A stretch of DNA of 27,928 nt from a virus. The notes under the pieces are model-generated. The model searched no databases, was not told the origin of the DNA, and was given only the letters and a program-made list of their open reading frames with translations. Both the position numbers and the translations under genes were made by a program. Below, one piece after another: positions 7,411 to 13,989 of this stretch (positions are counted from its first letter, which is position 1; every line of letters starts with the position of its first letter). The stretch lies in IMG/VR virus record IMGVR_UViG_3300003267_000135, positions 909 to 28,836 of that record. The stretch is one strand, 5' to 3'.

Positions 7411-8001
7411 GAAATGATTTTTAGCAGCAGCTAGCGCCAGCCGGTCACATCGCTCATTATCCAAGTCGCCCGCGTGTCCTTTCACCCACAAGATCGTCAC
7501 GCGATGCTGGCCGGTCAGCCTGCGATAATCCGTAATTAGATTTCGGATATGCGCGTATTTCGGATTCGTGAAAAACTTCGGCTTGTTGCATAGCCGACAC
7601 CATGCGGCAGCGGTCTTGCTGTCAGTGCGAATGGTCACAGCGCATGGCGATCTCAGCACGCGCAATCCTTCAACGATGGCGCGAAATTCAGCGGCGTTAT
7701 TTGTTGCCCAAGGTTCGGACCCGCTTAGCTCACGCACGGCACTTCCAAAGCGAAGAATGCAAGCCCATCCTGCGGGACCGGGATTACTTCTGGGACAGCT
7801 TCCGTCTGTCGTTAATGTTACCGCTTTTAGTCCATGCGAGGCATCGCCGAGCAATGAGAGTAGTTCGTTTCGGTTCCGGGTTAGTCGCGAGCACACTTCA
7901 TCCCCACTGTGGAGGATGAAGGATGGAGAGCTATTCGCCCCGGACTCGGAAGCCTGCTTCGCATCTCCCGTCAAACCATGCTGGTTCTGCTCTGCGCCCA
8001 T
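7399..8001 (-). CDS. rnhA: Ribonuclease HI
   Basis: RNase H type 1 that cleaves RNA in RNA-DNA hybrids, useful for primer removal in phage replication. Catalytic residues are visible: D66 in TLTTDGSC, E105 in TNNAAEFRAIV, D127 in IRTDSK, H176 in WVKGHAGD and D186 in ERCDRLA. NPGPAGWA at 73-80 is the usual glycine-rich turn. The domain begins near residue 58. The first about 57 residues are not recognisable, and part of them (7896-7921) coincides with an 11-bp hairpin, so the true start may be later, for example GTG at 7896, which has a GGGGA a few bases upstream. The gene ends inside the dispersed repeat. Confidence 0.88.
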   Translation of the reverse strand: MGAEQNQHGLTGDAKQASESGANSSPSFILHSGDEVCSRLTRNRNELLSLLGDASHGLKAVTLTTDGSCPRSNPGPAGWACILRFGSAVRELSGSEPWATNNAAEFRAIVEGLRVLRSPCAVTIRTDSKTAAAWCRLCNKPKFFTNPKYAHIRNLITDYRRLTGQHRVTILWVKGHAGDLDNERCDRLALAAAKNHFTFA

Positions 8002-8007
8002 GTTTTT

Positions 8008-8292
8008 TTATCGGGTTACGGACCGACAAGTTTTGACGGCATTCACCGTGGTTTGCAGTCCCACCGCGACATTAACCCCGTTCGGATGATACGGGGGCCA
8101 GTTTCTACTTCTGGAGCACTCCAACCCTTCTCGGGTGAGTGACATTCCGGACTTATCCCGTCCCCGGCGAACGGCCCTCAAAGGCGAAACGAGGCATAGG
8201 AACGTTTCCGATACACTGGCAAGAAAAAACCCGCCGAGCCTTTGAGGGAACGCGACGGGTAAAAGTGCTGACACCTTTATTGCAGACATCAT
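8008..8292 (-). CDS. Doubtful 94-residue reading frame over a structured region
   Basis: The frame opens at ATG 8292 (a second ATG follows at once), 20 bases after dispersed-element copy b. That is the same distance class as at the other copies, so a gene here is expected by context. The translated protein (KVSALLPVAFPQRLGGFF, later LTREGLECSRSRNWPPYHP) matches nothing I recognise, and its composition is not clearly protein-like. The same DNA folds into nested stems (8153-8262). It may be a small gene, an RNA, or neither. A shorter version from ATG 8145 (45 residues) is also possible. Confidence 0.25.
   Translation of the reverse strand: MMSAIKVSALLPVAFPQRLGGFFLASVSETFLCLVSPLRAVRRGRDKSGMSLTREGLECSRSRNWPPYHPNGVNVAVGLQTTVNAVKTCRSVTR
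8153..8262 (-). other. Structured element between the 8308 gene and RNase H
   Basis: An 11-bp perfect stem pairs 8175-8185 (CCCTCAAAGGC) with 8238-8248. An outer stem pairs 8157-8162 (CCCGTC) with 8254-8259, extended by three more pairs past a bulge. An inner 5-bp stem pairs 8186-8190 with 8204-8208. The arrangement suggests a folded RNA; no known riboswitch or small-RNA family is recognised. Confidence 0.4.
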
Positions 8293-8307
8293 CGGATGCA
8301 GATACGT

Positions 8308-8778
8308 TTATGTTGCGTCAAGCAAAAGTCGCTTCGATTTCTTCGCCATCTGAATCCGCGTGCTGATGCACATGGATTCCTCAATTGGCCAGTGTTCGCC
8401 CCGTGCGTGTTTCATCGGGACGCGAATGGTGACAATCCCACGCCGATCCGCGTGCTCGCGTATGCCCTTCATCATTTCCGTCTCGGCCAACCATCCGCCA
8501 AACGGCAGCACAAACAGCACACTGCCGCGCGTGAGCCTGTCCGTCAGCCCTTCAGCCTGTCCGTTGTCCAATGCAAAGCAGTAAAATTGATCCGCGTAGT
8601 GCGTGCGAATGCTCCAGCTCCAAAGGAAACAGCCTACTTGATCGGGGCTGTATCCGATAACGCCTGACGGTTTGGGTAGCTTGCGCATCCATTCGGGCCG
8701 ATCCTTGCGCTCGTTTTTGCGGCAACCCTCTTTGATCGCAAAGTCGCCGTAGTGCTGACGCGGAAAGTGCAGGATCAT
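8308..8778 (-). CDS. 156-residue hypothetical phage protein
   Basis: Start ATG 8778 (MILHFPRQHYGDFAIKEG) gives a 4-base overlap with the preceding gene; a longer frame upstream is rejected for this reason. The sequence has several aromatic motifs (GCFLWSWSIRTHYADQFY) and RGSVLFVLPFGGWLAETEMMK, with an alternating strand-helix pattern, and ends KKSKRLLLDAT, part of which is encoded by the dispersed repeat. LFVLPFGG suggests a nucleotide- or sugar-handling alpha/beta fold (for example DUF4406/nucleoside deoxyribosyltransferase-like), but this is a guess. Confidence 0.6.
   Translation of the reverse strand: MILHFPRQHYGDFAIKEGCRKNERKDRPEWMRKLPKPSGVIGYSPDQVGCFLWSWSIRTHYADQFYCFALDNGQAEGLTDRLTRGSVLFVLPFGGWLAETEMMKGIREHADRRGIVTIRVPMKHARGEHWPIEESMCISTRIQMAKKSKRLLLDAT
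8313..8329 (-). repeat. Dispersed element copy b
   Basis: Minus-strand ACTTTTGCTTGACGCAA; the eighteenth base differs (C for G). It overlaps the 3' end of the gene at 8308 and supplies its last residues LLLDAT, in a different reading frame from copy a. A start codon follows 20 bases downstream. Confidence 0.85.
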
Positions 8779-9257
8779 GGCTTGCCATTCAGCGCATCCA
8801 AGTGCCGATGCTGCGCAATCGCGATCACCGTTTCGGCCTGCATGTTTACCTCGATGGGGAAATGAGCGAAGATGATCCCGAGTTCTCGCTTTTGCGCCCG
8901 CACGGTGCATGGTGGCAATTCGATTACGGGATTGCCCTTCTCGCGCCAGAACTTGACCGGGCAGAAATCGAAAATCATTTCCCCATCTTCACCGTCCGGC
9001 AAAACAAGCAACGGATGTGTGGGCGTTACGTTTTTAATGTCGTTCACCAGCAGAATCCGCGCGCATTCCGTGTCGTCCAATTTCCACGTCTTTTTGAAGT
9101 CAGCAAACTGGCGCTCATGCTTGGCGACTATCAGCAGCGGGCGACGAATGCGATCCAACCAGTCTGGCCGCGCCGGATTCTTTGTCCGCGTGATCGGTCT
9201 TCCCTGCGGAACGTAGAGAGCCGGTAGCGCCTTCCCGTTGGTTTCAATCTCAGCCAT
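8775..9257 (-). CDS. 160-residue hypothetical protein
   Basis: No family recognised. The protein begins MAEIETNGKALPALYVPQG, has a basic middle (RPDWLDRIRRPLLIVAKHE) and a beta-rich centre (EDGEMIFDFCPVKFWREKG). The stop overlaps the next gene's ATG (8775-8778). The composition is that of a soluble globular protein. Confidence 0.6.
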   Translation of the reverse strand: MAEIETNGKALPALYVPQGRPITRTKNPARPDWLDRIRRPLLIVAKHERQFADFKKTWKLDDTECARILLVNDIKNVTPTHPLLVLPDGEDGEMIFDFCPVKFWREKGNPVIELPPCTVRAQKRELGIIFAHFPIEVNMQAETVIAIAQHRHLDALNGKP

Positions 9258-9273
9258 TGTATTGCGAAAGTTA

Positions 9274-9336
9274 TTACGCCGCTATGCGTTCGTTGTCGGC
9301 CTGTCGTGTTTCAGACAGCACACGGGCGAAACTCAC
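9274..9336 (-). CDS. Possible 20-residue peptide
   Basis: GTG at 9336 overlaps the stop of the 48-residue membrane-protein gene in the GTGA manner common here, and encodes VSFARVLSETRQADNERIAA before TAA. The overlap is the only support; it could be chance. Confidence 0.2.
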   Translation of the reverse strand: MSFARVLSETRQADNERIAA

Positions 9337-9479
9337 CGCTGCGCAAAGTGTGAAAGAATGCCCATGACAATTGAGCCAAGCCCGACACCGCCCAGCAGCG
9401 CGAGCGTGTAAATGACGAGTTGTTCGCGACGCGTTGCCGGTTCCGGCCCGCGGGGAATGGGGACGATCATGCGTTTCAT
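9333..9479 (-). CDS. 48-residue single-pass membrane protein
   Basis: A short gene from ATG 9479: basic, proline-rich N-terminus (MKRMIVPIPRGPEPATRRE) followed by one hydrophobic segment, LVIYTLALLGGVGLGSIVMG, then a short tail. The charge pattern fits an N-in single-span protein. No family recognised. A longer competing frame over the same DNA has low-quality, arginine/histidine-rich content and is rejected. Confidence 0.5.
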   Translation of the reverse strand: MKRMIVPIPRGPEPATRREQLVIYTLALLGGVGLGSIVMGILSHFAQR

Positions 9480-9503
9480 GGTCTCGGGTGATAAAAAATG
9501 GTT

Positions 9504-9824
9504 TCACGCCTGCGGCTCTCTCATGACGATCTCGTTTCGGCGCACGTCCACGAGATGCCCCTTGCTGTTAGTGTAAATCTGCGGGAAGGCGTCGGGCCGC
9601 TTGCCGAGCAACCAAGGCAACACGTCGTTTGCAAATAGCAGCCTTGGCGGCGTCACGTCGTCGTCAAAAACCGTCGCGTTTTGGATTACCTTTGTGCGAG
9701 GCCGATAGATCGTCGCCTCCCCCTTGAACTCGCGAACCAATGCGAAGCCGCGATAGCAATGCACTTGATCGACCTCCAAGAAATTCCGCTTACGCTGCCC
9801 GTTCGTTGTATAGAAGACTAGCAT
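9504..9824 (-). CDS. Tandem paralogue 4 (MIVF/TPPxL family)
   Basis: 106 residues from ATG 9824, which is preceded by a good GAGGTGA site. It shares with its three upstream neighbours the start MLVFYTT, the central FDDDVTPPRLLF and the C-terminal PQIYTNSKGHLVDV followed by a short strand (NEIVMREPQ). A long upstream extension in the same frame runs over the neighbouring gene and is rejected. No characterised family is recognised. The conserved G(H/D)L/I turn suggests a small beta-rich domain. Overlap with the previous paralogue is 7 bases. Confidence 0.65.
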   Translation of the reverse strand: MLVFYTTNGQRKRNFLEVDQVHCYRGFALVREFKGEATIYRPRTKVIQNATVFDDDVTPPRLLFANDVLPWLLGKRPDAFPQIYTNSKGHLVDVRRNEIVMREPQA

Positions 9825-10234
9825 GGCTTCACCTCGCGCAGAGTTGCCGATGGTCCCGGCATCATTGGTGTTTTGGAATAGGAATCCGTTTCCCAAATGT
9901 CGCCGTGCTCCCCGATGTAAAACGCAGGAAACAACTGGTGCGTTCTCCGCGCATCGTGGAATGAAAAGTCCACGCCGCGAGCACGATATTTCAACGTTGG
10001 TGGCGTTGTGTTTGGATTGAAGACGGCAAAGGTGAGTGCCGGTTGTTTGTTGCCAAGCCATTCCCGCAACTCGTCCTGCGTGCCGCGAAATGAATTGAGC
10101 ACGTCAAACGACGGCAGAATCTTTCCGCCAGCCCCGCTTAGGTCCCTAAAGTAGAAAATCAACATCGCTTCCGGTCGCATCGGCTGACCGTTTTGCACGG
10201 CAATCGCGTCCTGTTCAGAATGGAAAACGTTCAT
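9818..10234 (-). CDS. Tandem paralogue 3 (MIVF/TPPxL family)
   Basis: 138 residues if started at ATG 10234, which overlaps the preceding stop by 4 bases. The part homologous to its sisters begins at an internal methionine, MLIFYFRD (residue 24), so that may be the true start. Shared motifs are FNPNTTPPTLKY and PAFYIGEHGDIWET. It is longest between the first two motifs (GKILPSFDVLNSFRGTQDE). No known function; soluble protein. Confidence 0.6.
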   Translation of the reverse strand: MNVFHSEQDAIAVQNGQPMRPEAMLIFYFRDLSGAGGKILPSFDVLNSFRGTQDELREWLGNKQPALTFAVFNPNTTPPTLKYRARGVDFSFHDARRTHQLFPAFYIGEHGDIWETDSYSKTPMMPGPSATLREVKPC

Positions 10235-10572
10235 GCGTGTTTCGGGCCTTGCATGATCACTTCGCCCTTCGCATTCACGATGTCGCCGGCAAAACTAATA
10301 TAGGATTGCGGCAGTTGCGCTTTCAGCTTTCGCAAAAACTTCACCTCGTAATCTTCGCGGATCAATCGTGGCGGTGTCGTGTTGTCATCAAACAGAGTGC
10401 ATTTTTTTCGCCTGCAAAACACACTGCCATCCTCGCGCAATAGGTGGACTTGATTTCCAACAAGCGAAACGCCGCCCGTGTGGCAATGGGCGCGAGGTCT
10501 GCCACTATACCGCTCGCGGCGATGGCGCACGCGTGCTGATGTTTCCTCGTAGGTTAGAAAAAAAACAATCAT
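10231..10572 (-). CDS. Tandem paralogue 2 (MIVF/TPPxL family)
   Basis: 113 residues: MIVFFLTYE start, FDDNTTPPRLIRED in the centre and PQSYISFAGDIVNAKGEVIM near the end. The central region has VSLVGNQVHLLREDGSVFC, an alternating strand pattern. The ATG is not preceded by a strong ribosome site. It lies 5 bases after the stop of paralogue 1 and overlaps paralogue 3 by 4 bases. Confidence 0.6.
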   Translation of the reverse strand: MIVFFLTYEETSARVRHRRERYSGRPRAHCHTGGVSLVGNQVHLLREDGSVFCRRKKCTLFDDNTTPPRLIREDYEVKFLRKLKAQLPQSYISFAGDIVNAKGEVIMQGPKHA

Positions 10573-10577
10573 CGGAA

Positions 10578-10976
10578 TCAGAACGGCAGATCAATTGCCT
10601 GTTGAAACTCGTCTTCCTTCAGCTCGTTCCACTCCGGACCCATCAGCACGAGTGTTAGCTTTTCATCGGTGCGCCGGATGTTGCCGTGTCCATCAATATA
10701 GGTTGGCGGCAAGTGCTCGCGAGCTGTTCCGCCTGAAAACAACGTCGCCTTGGTAAGCGCCTCAACATTGCCCGTCAATCCACCAAACGGGGTGACGAGT
10801 TGCGGCGGTTGCGAGCGTTGATCGTCAAACGCAATGAAGTCCGTTAGAACCGAGCGCCGTCCGTTGCACGGGTAAATATGCAATGCGAGGTTCCGCAATT
10901 TCGCGCGGCCCTTGTAGCAGCGCCAGACATAATGCCCGTAGTCCTGCCGCTTGTGATGACGCCAGAAAACGATCAC
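10578..10976 (-). CDS. Tandem paralogue 1 (MIVF/TPPxL family)
   Basis: 132 residues, starting at GTG 10976 with AAGGA seven bases upstream. The motifs are M(V)IVFWRHH at the start, FDDQRSQPPQLVTP in the middle and PPTYIDGHGNIRRTDEK near the end, followed by LTLVLMGPEWNE. It is first in the array of four, downstream of the HNH gene. The four proteins have diverged strongly outside the shared motifs, so the duplications are old. Confidence 0.6.
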   Translation of the reverse strand: MIVFWRHHKRQDYGHYVWRCYKGRAKLRNLALHIYPCNGRRSVLTDFIAFDDQRSQPPQLVTPFGGLTGNVEALTKATLFSGGTAREHLPPTYIDGHGNIRRTDEKLTLVLMGPEWNELKEDEFQQAIDLPF

Positions 10977-11004
10977 GTCGATCCTTTCGCTGACTGTTCC
11001 GAAG

Positions 11005-11616
11005 TTATTCGTGCATTGAGGCTTTGGGCATTAATGCGCGTTCCAGCGGCAAACGTTTAAGCCGAGCGTGCAATCCGCCTGCGCTCCATCCAAGCAAACG
11101 CGCCCACTGTGAAAGCGTCCGCGTTTCGCCGTCGAAAGTGATTCGCCTGTTCTGTCGTGTGTTTACTCCCTGCTCTTGAGGCGTTGCCCACCGGCAATTT
11201 TGCTTGTCGTAATTTCCATTCACGTTGCGCCTTTCAAGCGTCTTGCCCGCTGGGGCGTTGCCCATATCGGCGAGGAAATTCGCAAACTTGCGCCAGCGAT
11301 CACAGACGCAGATTCCGCGACCACCGTAAGCCGGCCACTTCTCATTTTTCGGGTTTGTGCATCGCTGGAGCATTGCGGCCCATGAACCATAGGTGCGCGT
11401 CCACCGTCCCGACGTGTGCCCATGGGTGAAATTAGCCGGACCGTTTATCCCCTGCCGATTCAGACAGCCGCAGCTTTTAACCTCACCGCTTCGTAGATAT
11501 TTGCCCATTCTGATTACTTCCTTCCCGCAGTCACATCGGCACTTCCACATTGCGCGCTTATTGACCGTCGGGGCCGGCTCGATCACGACGAGCCGGCCTG
11601 ATCGGAATCCTAGCAT
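11005..11616 (-). CDS. HNH-type homing endonuclease with zinc ribbon
   Basis: Start ATG 11616 (MLGFRSGRLVVIE), which overlaps the VWA gene stop by 7 bases; a start 20 codons earlier would overlap by 67 bases. Residues 24-51 (WKCRCDCG ... SCGCL) form a four-cysteine zinc unit. Residues 76-152 carry the phage HNH/AP2-type block: YGSWAAMLQRCTNP, YGGRGICVCDRW, LADMGNAPAGKTLERRN and NCRWATPQEQ. The C-terminus has a small HTH (TLSQWARLLGWSAGGLHARL). Genes of this layout are mobile in phages. The canonical histidine of the LDRIDN-like motif is replaced here by LERRNVNG, so activity is uncertain. Confidence 0.8.
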   Translation of the reverse strand: MLGFRSGRLVVIEPAPTVNKRAMWKCRCDCGKEVIRMGKYLRSGEVKSCGCLNRQGINGPANFTHGHTSGRWTRTYGSWAAMLQRCTNPKNEKWPAYGGRGICVCDRWRKFANFLADMGNAPAGKTLERRNVNGNYDKQNCRWATPQEQGVNTRQNRRITFDGETRTLSQWARLLGWSAGGLHARLKRLPLERALMPKASMHE

Positions 11617-12857
11617 TCCACAACGATTACGCGCCCAAATGGGGGCGGTTGGTAGGTTGGCGTCACACATAACCATAGGGTTGCGAAGTCGGGCGGTTCG
11701 CTCGCGTGGGAACCCGCCAAATCGGTCAGGTAAATAAGCCCCGCGATCCGCTCGCCTTGCTCAATCATCTCCGCAACCCGAGCGAAGACACAAGCAAAAT
11801 CAGTTCCGCCTCCGCCTTTTGCCTCGCGCGGAACGACTTCACCGGGTTCTATCATGTGCTCGGCATGGATCGCCGCGTCGCAGTCCATGACGATCGCCCG
11901 GCAGTTGCTTTCTGCCATGCAGGACTCGATTAGGCCGTTGAACTCGGCGATCACCTCGTCGCCGATGCTGCCGGACGTGTCGCGCACTGCCACGATTAAC
12001 CCCGTCTCGTCTTGCCGCTTGCGCGGGTAGATCACGGGTTGCCAAGCGTGCCGACGCGCGGACCGGCTCCAATCGTTGCGTGAACTGATTCGTTCTTTCA
12101 CGAAGTCGGCCATCTCGCGACGCCAATCGACTTTCTGGTTGAGCGTGCGATCGATGATCCGTTGCAAGTCAGCCGGGCAATTGCCCTGTCCGAGTGCCTT
12201 TGCCGCTTGCGCCGCTTGAATCACGCGCTCTTTCCATTGGTCCTCAAGCGACTCATTAAGGGCGTTTCCATGCTCATTCTGCGGGTTTTGACCGTTGGGG
12301 GGTGTCTTGGGCTGTCCTTTGCCGTTATCGGGCTGTTTACCGCCCTTTCCCGGCTCGCCTTGGCCCTCGCCATCGGGAGCGGGCTTGCAGAAGTCGCCGC
12401 AGGCAGACCCTTGGCCTTGTCCGTTGCCGTTGCCGCCCTTGGGTGGCGTTGGCGGAATGCGGTTGAGAATTTCTTCCTCTGCGAGCCCATCGAATGCGGG
12501 ATTGAGCAAACCGCCCGCAGGCATTTTCAGCCCCGGCAGTTTCGAGAGCGTCGCGTTGATCGCGTAGTCGCCGGCCATGTTCCCGCGTTCGTCCGGCGGC
12601 AAGCGCCACAGATGACCATGCGCGGGGTGCATCGTTTCATGCAGGAGAACGAAGCGCGTTTCCTCGTCACAAAGTTTCGCGAGGAAGTCGCGATCCCAGA
12701 AAATCCGCTTGCCGTCGGTGCAAGCGGTTTTCCCGTGCGGATTGCCCAGCACGTCTTGCAGGCCCATGCAGAGCGAACCGTAGAAAGGCGCATTGCTGAG
12801 AGCCCACCACCGCGCGCGCTCGATCTTGAGCGTCAGAGCGTTGTCTTGCGCGCTCAT
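11610..12857 (-). CDS. DUF2201-like metallopeptidase-VWA protein
   Basis: 415 residues from ATG 12857, preceded by AGGAGGTG. The N-terminal domain has HETMHPAHGH at residues 73-82, a zinc-metallopeptidase-like HExxH. A glycine/proline/glutamine-rich linker spans about 135-205 (PPKGGNGNGQGQG). The C-terminal VWA-like domain has DTSGS at 293-297, GGTDF at 350-354 and LTD near 379, the three parts of a MIDAS metal site. This is the DUF2201 arrangement. It is encoded with a MoxR-type AAA+ ATPase, as in bacterial MoxR-VWA chaperone systems, where the ATPase acts through the VWA partner. The cellular target in the phage is unknown. Confidence 0.85.
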   Translation of the reverse strand: MSAQDNALTLKIERARWWALSNAPFYGSLCMGLQDVLGNPHGKTACTDGKRIFWDRDFLAKLCDEETRFVLLHETMHPAHGHLWRLPPDERGNMAGDYAINATLSKLPGLKMPAGGLLNPAFDGLAEEEILNRIPPTPPKGGNGNGQGQGSACGDFCKPAPDGEGQGEPGKGGKQPDNGKGQPKTPPNGQNPQNEHGNALNESLEDQWKERVIQAAQAAKALGQGNCPADLQRIIDRTLNQKVDWRREMADFVKERISSRNDWSRSARRHAWQPVIYPRKRQDETGLIVAVRDTSGSIGDEVIAEFNGLIESCMAESNCRAIVMDCDAAIHAEHMIEPGEVVPREAKGGGGTDFACVFARVAEMIEQGERIAGLIYLTDLAGSHASEPPDFATLWLCVTPTYQPPPFGRVIVVEC

Positions 12858-13090
12858 TTCGCACCTCCTGTCCACTCGGTTTCAACTGTGGCTTTCGCCA
12901 TGGTTTCGGCCAACGCTTCGATCTGGCGACGGACGCCGCGCAGCTTGTTGCCCGCGATCGTTTGCTTCCGCTCCCAGCGTTGCCGCTCAGCCTGCAACGC
13001 ATGGAGCTTGCCGAGGTTGGTTTTCGCCAACCGGCGCTTGCTGTCGCGAATCAGGCGCGACGCGGCTTTGTCTTCAGTGGTCGTCGGCAT
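12854..13090 (-). CDS. 78-residue coiled-coil protein of the MoxR/VWA cluster
   Basis: Highly charged, helix-forming protein: KAASRLIRDSKRRLAKTNL, then KLHALQAERQRWERKQ and GVRRQIEALAETMAKATVE. No family recognised. The ATG overlap with the metallopeptidase-VWA gene and its position between it and the 266-residue partner suggest an accessory subunit. It starts 3 bases after the partner gene stop. Confidence 0.6.
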   Translation of the reverse strand: MPTTTEDKAASRLIRDSKRRLAKTNLGKLHALQAERQRWERKQTIAGNKLRGVRRQIEALAETMAKATVETEWTGGAK

Positions 13091-13093
13091 GGG

Positions 13094-13894
13094 TTATTGC
13101 GCTCCCAACGCGGCGAGGATGGAGGTTGCCCGGTTCGCCGCATCACGGCGCGCGGATTTGCTCTCGCGGATCATGTCCGCGTCCAGCTTCGCCAACTCTG
13201 CGGCTTGTTGCGCGGCTTGTGCGACCGCAACCGACTCGCCGAAATTGAAGTCCGGCACGAGCGGCAACAGCTCGGCGAGGTTGGAAAAGAGCGAATCGTA
13301 AATCTTCGGCTTTTCCTTCGCGCAGTTCTCGGCGATGCGTTGCAGGCAGTCCGTCAGCCGCTCGCGCAACTCGTCCTCAGCCGCACGCGCCGACTCAGTG
13401 ATCCAGTCGGCCCACGATCCATCGGTCGGGCAGGCCATATAGCGCGACGTAAACAGGAACTTGCCGCCGATAACGGAACGATCCGGCCATTGCCGCGCAT
13501 CGTAAAGCCCGTTGAGGCGAACCGGCGCGGTGCGCTTTTCGTCGTCGTATTCGCCGAGGAACTTCGCCACTAGCGCGCGGTGCTTCGCGCCGAACTCCTG
13601 CATTTTCGCGCTGTGTTCGAACTCGCGGCCAACTGGCAGCAACCGGAAACCGTCTTGCGCGGCGGGCAGCGTCAACTTGCGGTGCGCGTCGTATGCCTCA
13701 GCGGTCAGGCAGTTGATCGCGCGGAGCGTTTCCGAGTTGGTGAGGCGAACGTGAACCTTCGCCGCGTCGCCCGTGTGGTGATCGGCGTTCACCTTGTCTG
13801 TCTCTTTGCGGTTTAACCGCGTAGCGCGCCACGCGCCCGTATTCAACGCGGTCAGTTTGATCCGCGATGCGATTTTCGTGATGTCTGCTTGCAT
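13094..13894 (-). CDS. Conserved partner of phage MoxR/VWA module
   Basis: 266 residues, soluble, mixed alpha/beta. It contains TAEAYDAHRKLTLPAAQDGF, RLLPVGREFEHSAKMQ, YDARQWPDRSVIGGKFLF and a long C-terminal helical segment (AQAAQQAAELAKLDADM). Phage MoxR/VWA clusters usually encode a middle protein of this size (some are DUF3150). The resemblance here is mainly of position and pattern, so the family assignment is tentative. The start lies in the shared AAGGGTCAAAA start-site motif. Confidence 0.65.
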   Translation of the reverse strand: MQADITKIASRIKLTALNTGAWRATRLNRKETDKVNADHHTGDAAKVHVRLTNSETLRAINCLTAEAYDAHRKLTLPAAQDGFRLLPVGREFEHSAKMQEFGAKHRALVAKFLGEYDDEKRTAPVRLNGLYDARQWPDRSVIGGKFLFTSRYMACPTDGSWADWITESARAAEDELRERLTDCLQRIAENCAKEKPKIYDSLFSNLAELLPLVPDFNFGESVAVAQAAQQAAELAKLDADMIRESKSARRDAANRATSILAALGAQ

Positions 13895-13909
13895 GGACTT
13901 TTGACCCTT
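13892..13909 (-). promoter_or_regulatory. Start-site motif, copy 1
   Basis: Minus strand AAGGGTCAAAAGTCCATG: the last three bases are the start codon of the 266-residue partner gene. The AAGGG lies about 10 bases upstream of ATG, where a ribosome site is expected, but conservation extends to TCAAAA and CC as well, beyond what a ribosome site needs. Confidence 0.6.
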
Positions 13910-13948
13910 TCACTAATCGTTTTTGAGTGCGTGTCTGGACTCGTCAGC

Positions 13949-13982
13949 GTGCGCGATTACGCACGGACCGGCTTGCGCCGGT
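13949..13982 (-). other. Two small hairpins between AAA+ gene and partner gene
   Basis: GTGCG (13949-13953) pairs with CGCAC (13960-13964), and ACCGGC (13967-13972) pairs with GCCGGT (13977-13982) around a TTGC loop. They occupy the gap after the AAA+ stop, without a T-run, so attenuation or transcript processing is more likely than simple termination. Confidence 0.4.
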
Positions 13983-13989
13983 TTCGTCC

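Noticed and set aside
7896-7921. Hairpin within the 5' part of the RNase H frame as a terminator
   Set aside because: No T-run on either strand; more useful as a hint that the gene may start later.
12162-13301. A 379-residue plus-strand open frame
   Set aside because: Antisense to the metallopeptidase-VWA, coiled-coil and partner genes; rich in Arg/Leu/Ser with no motif.
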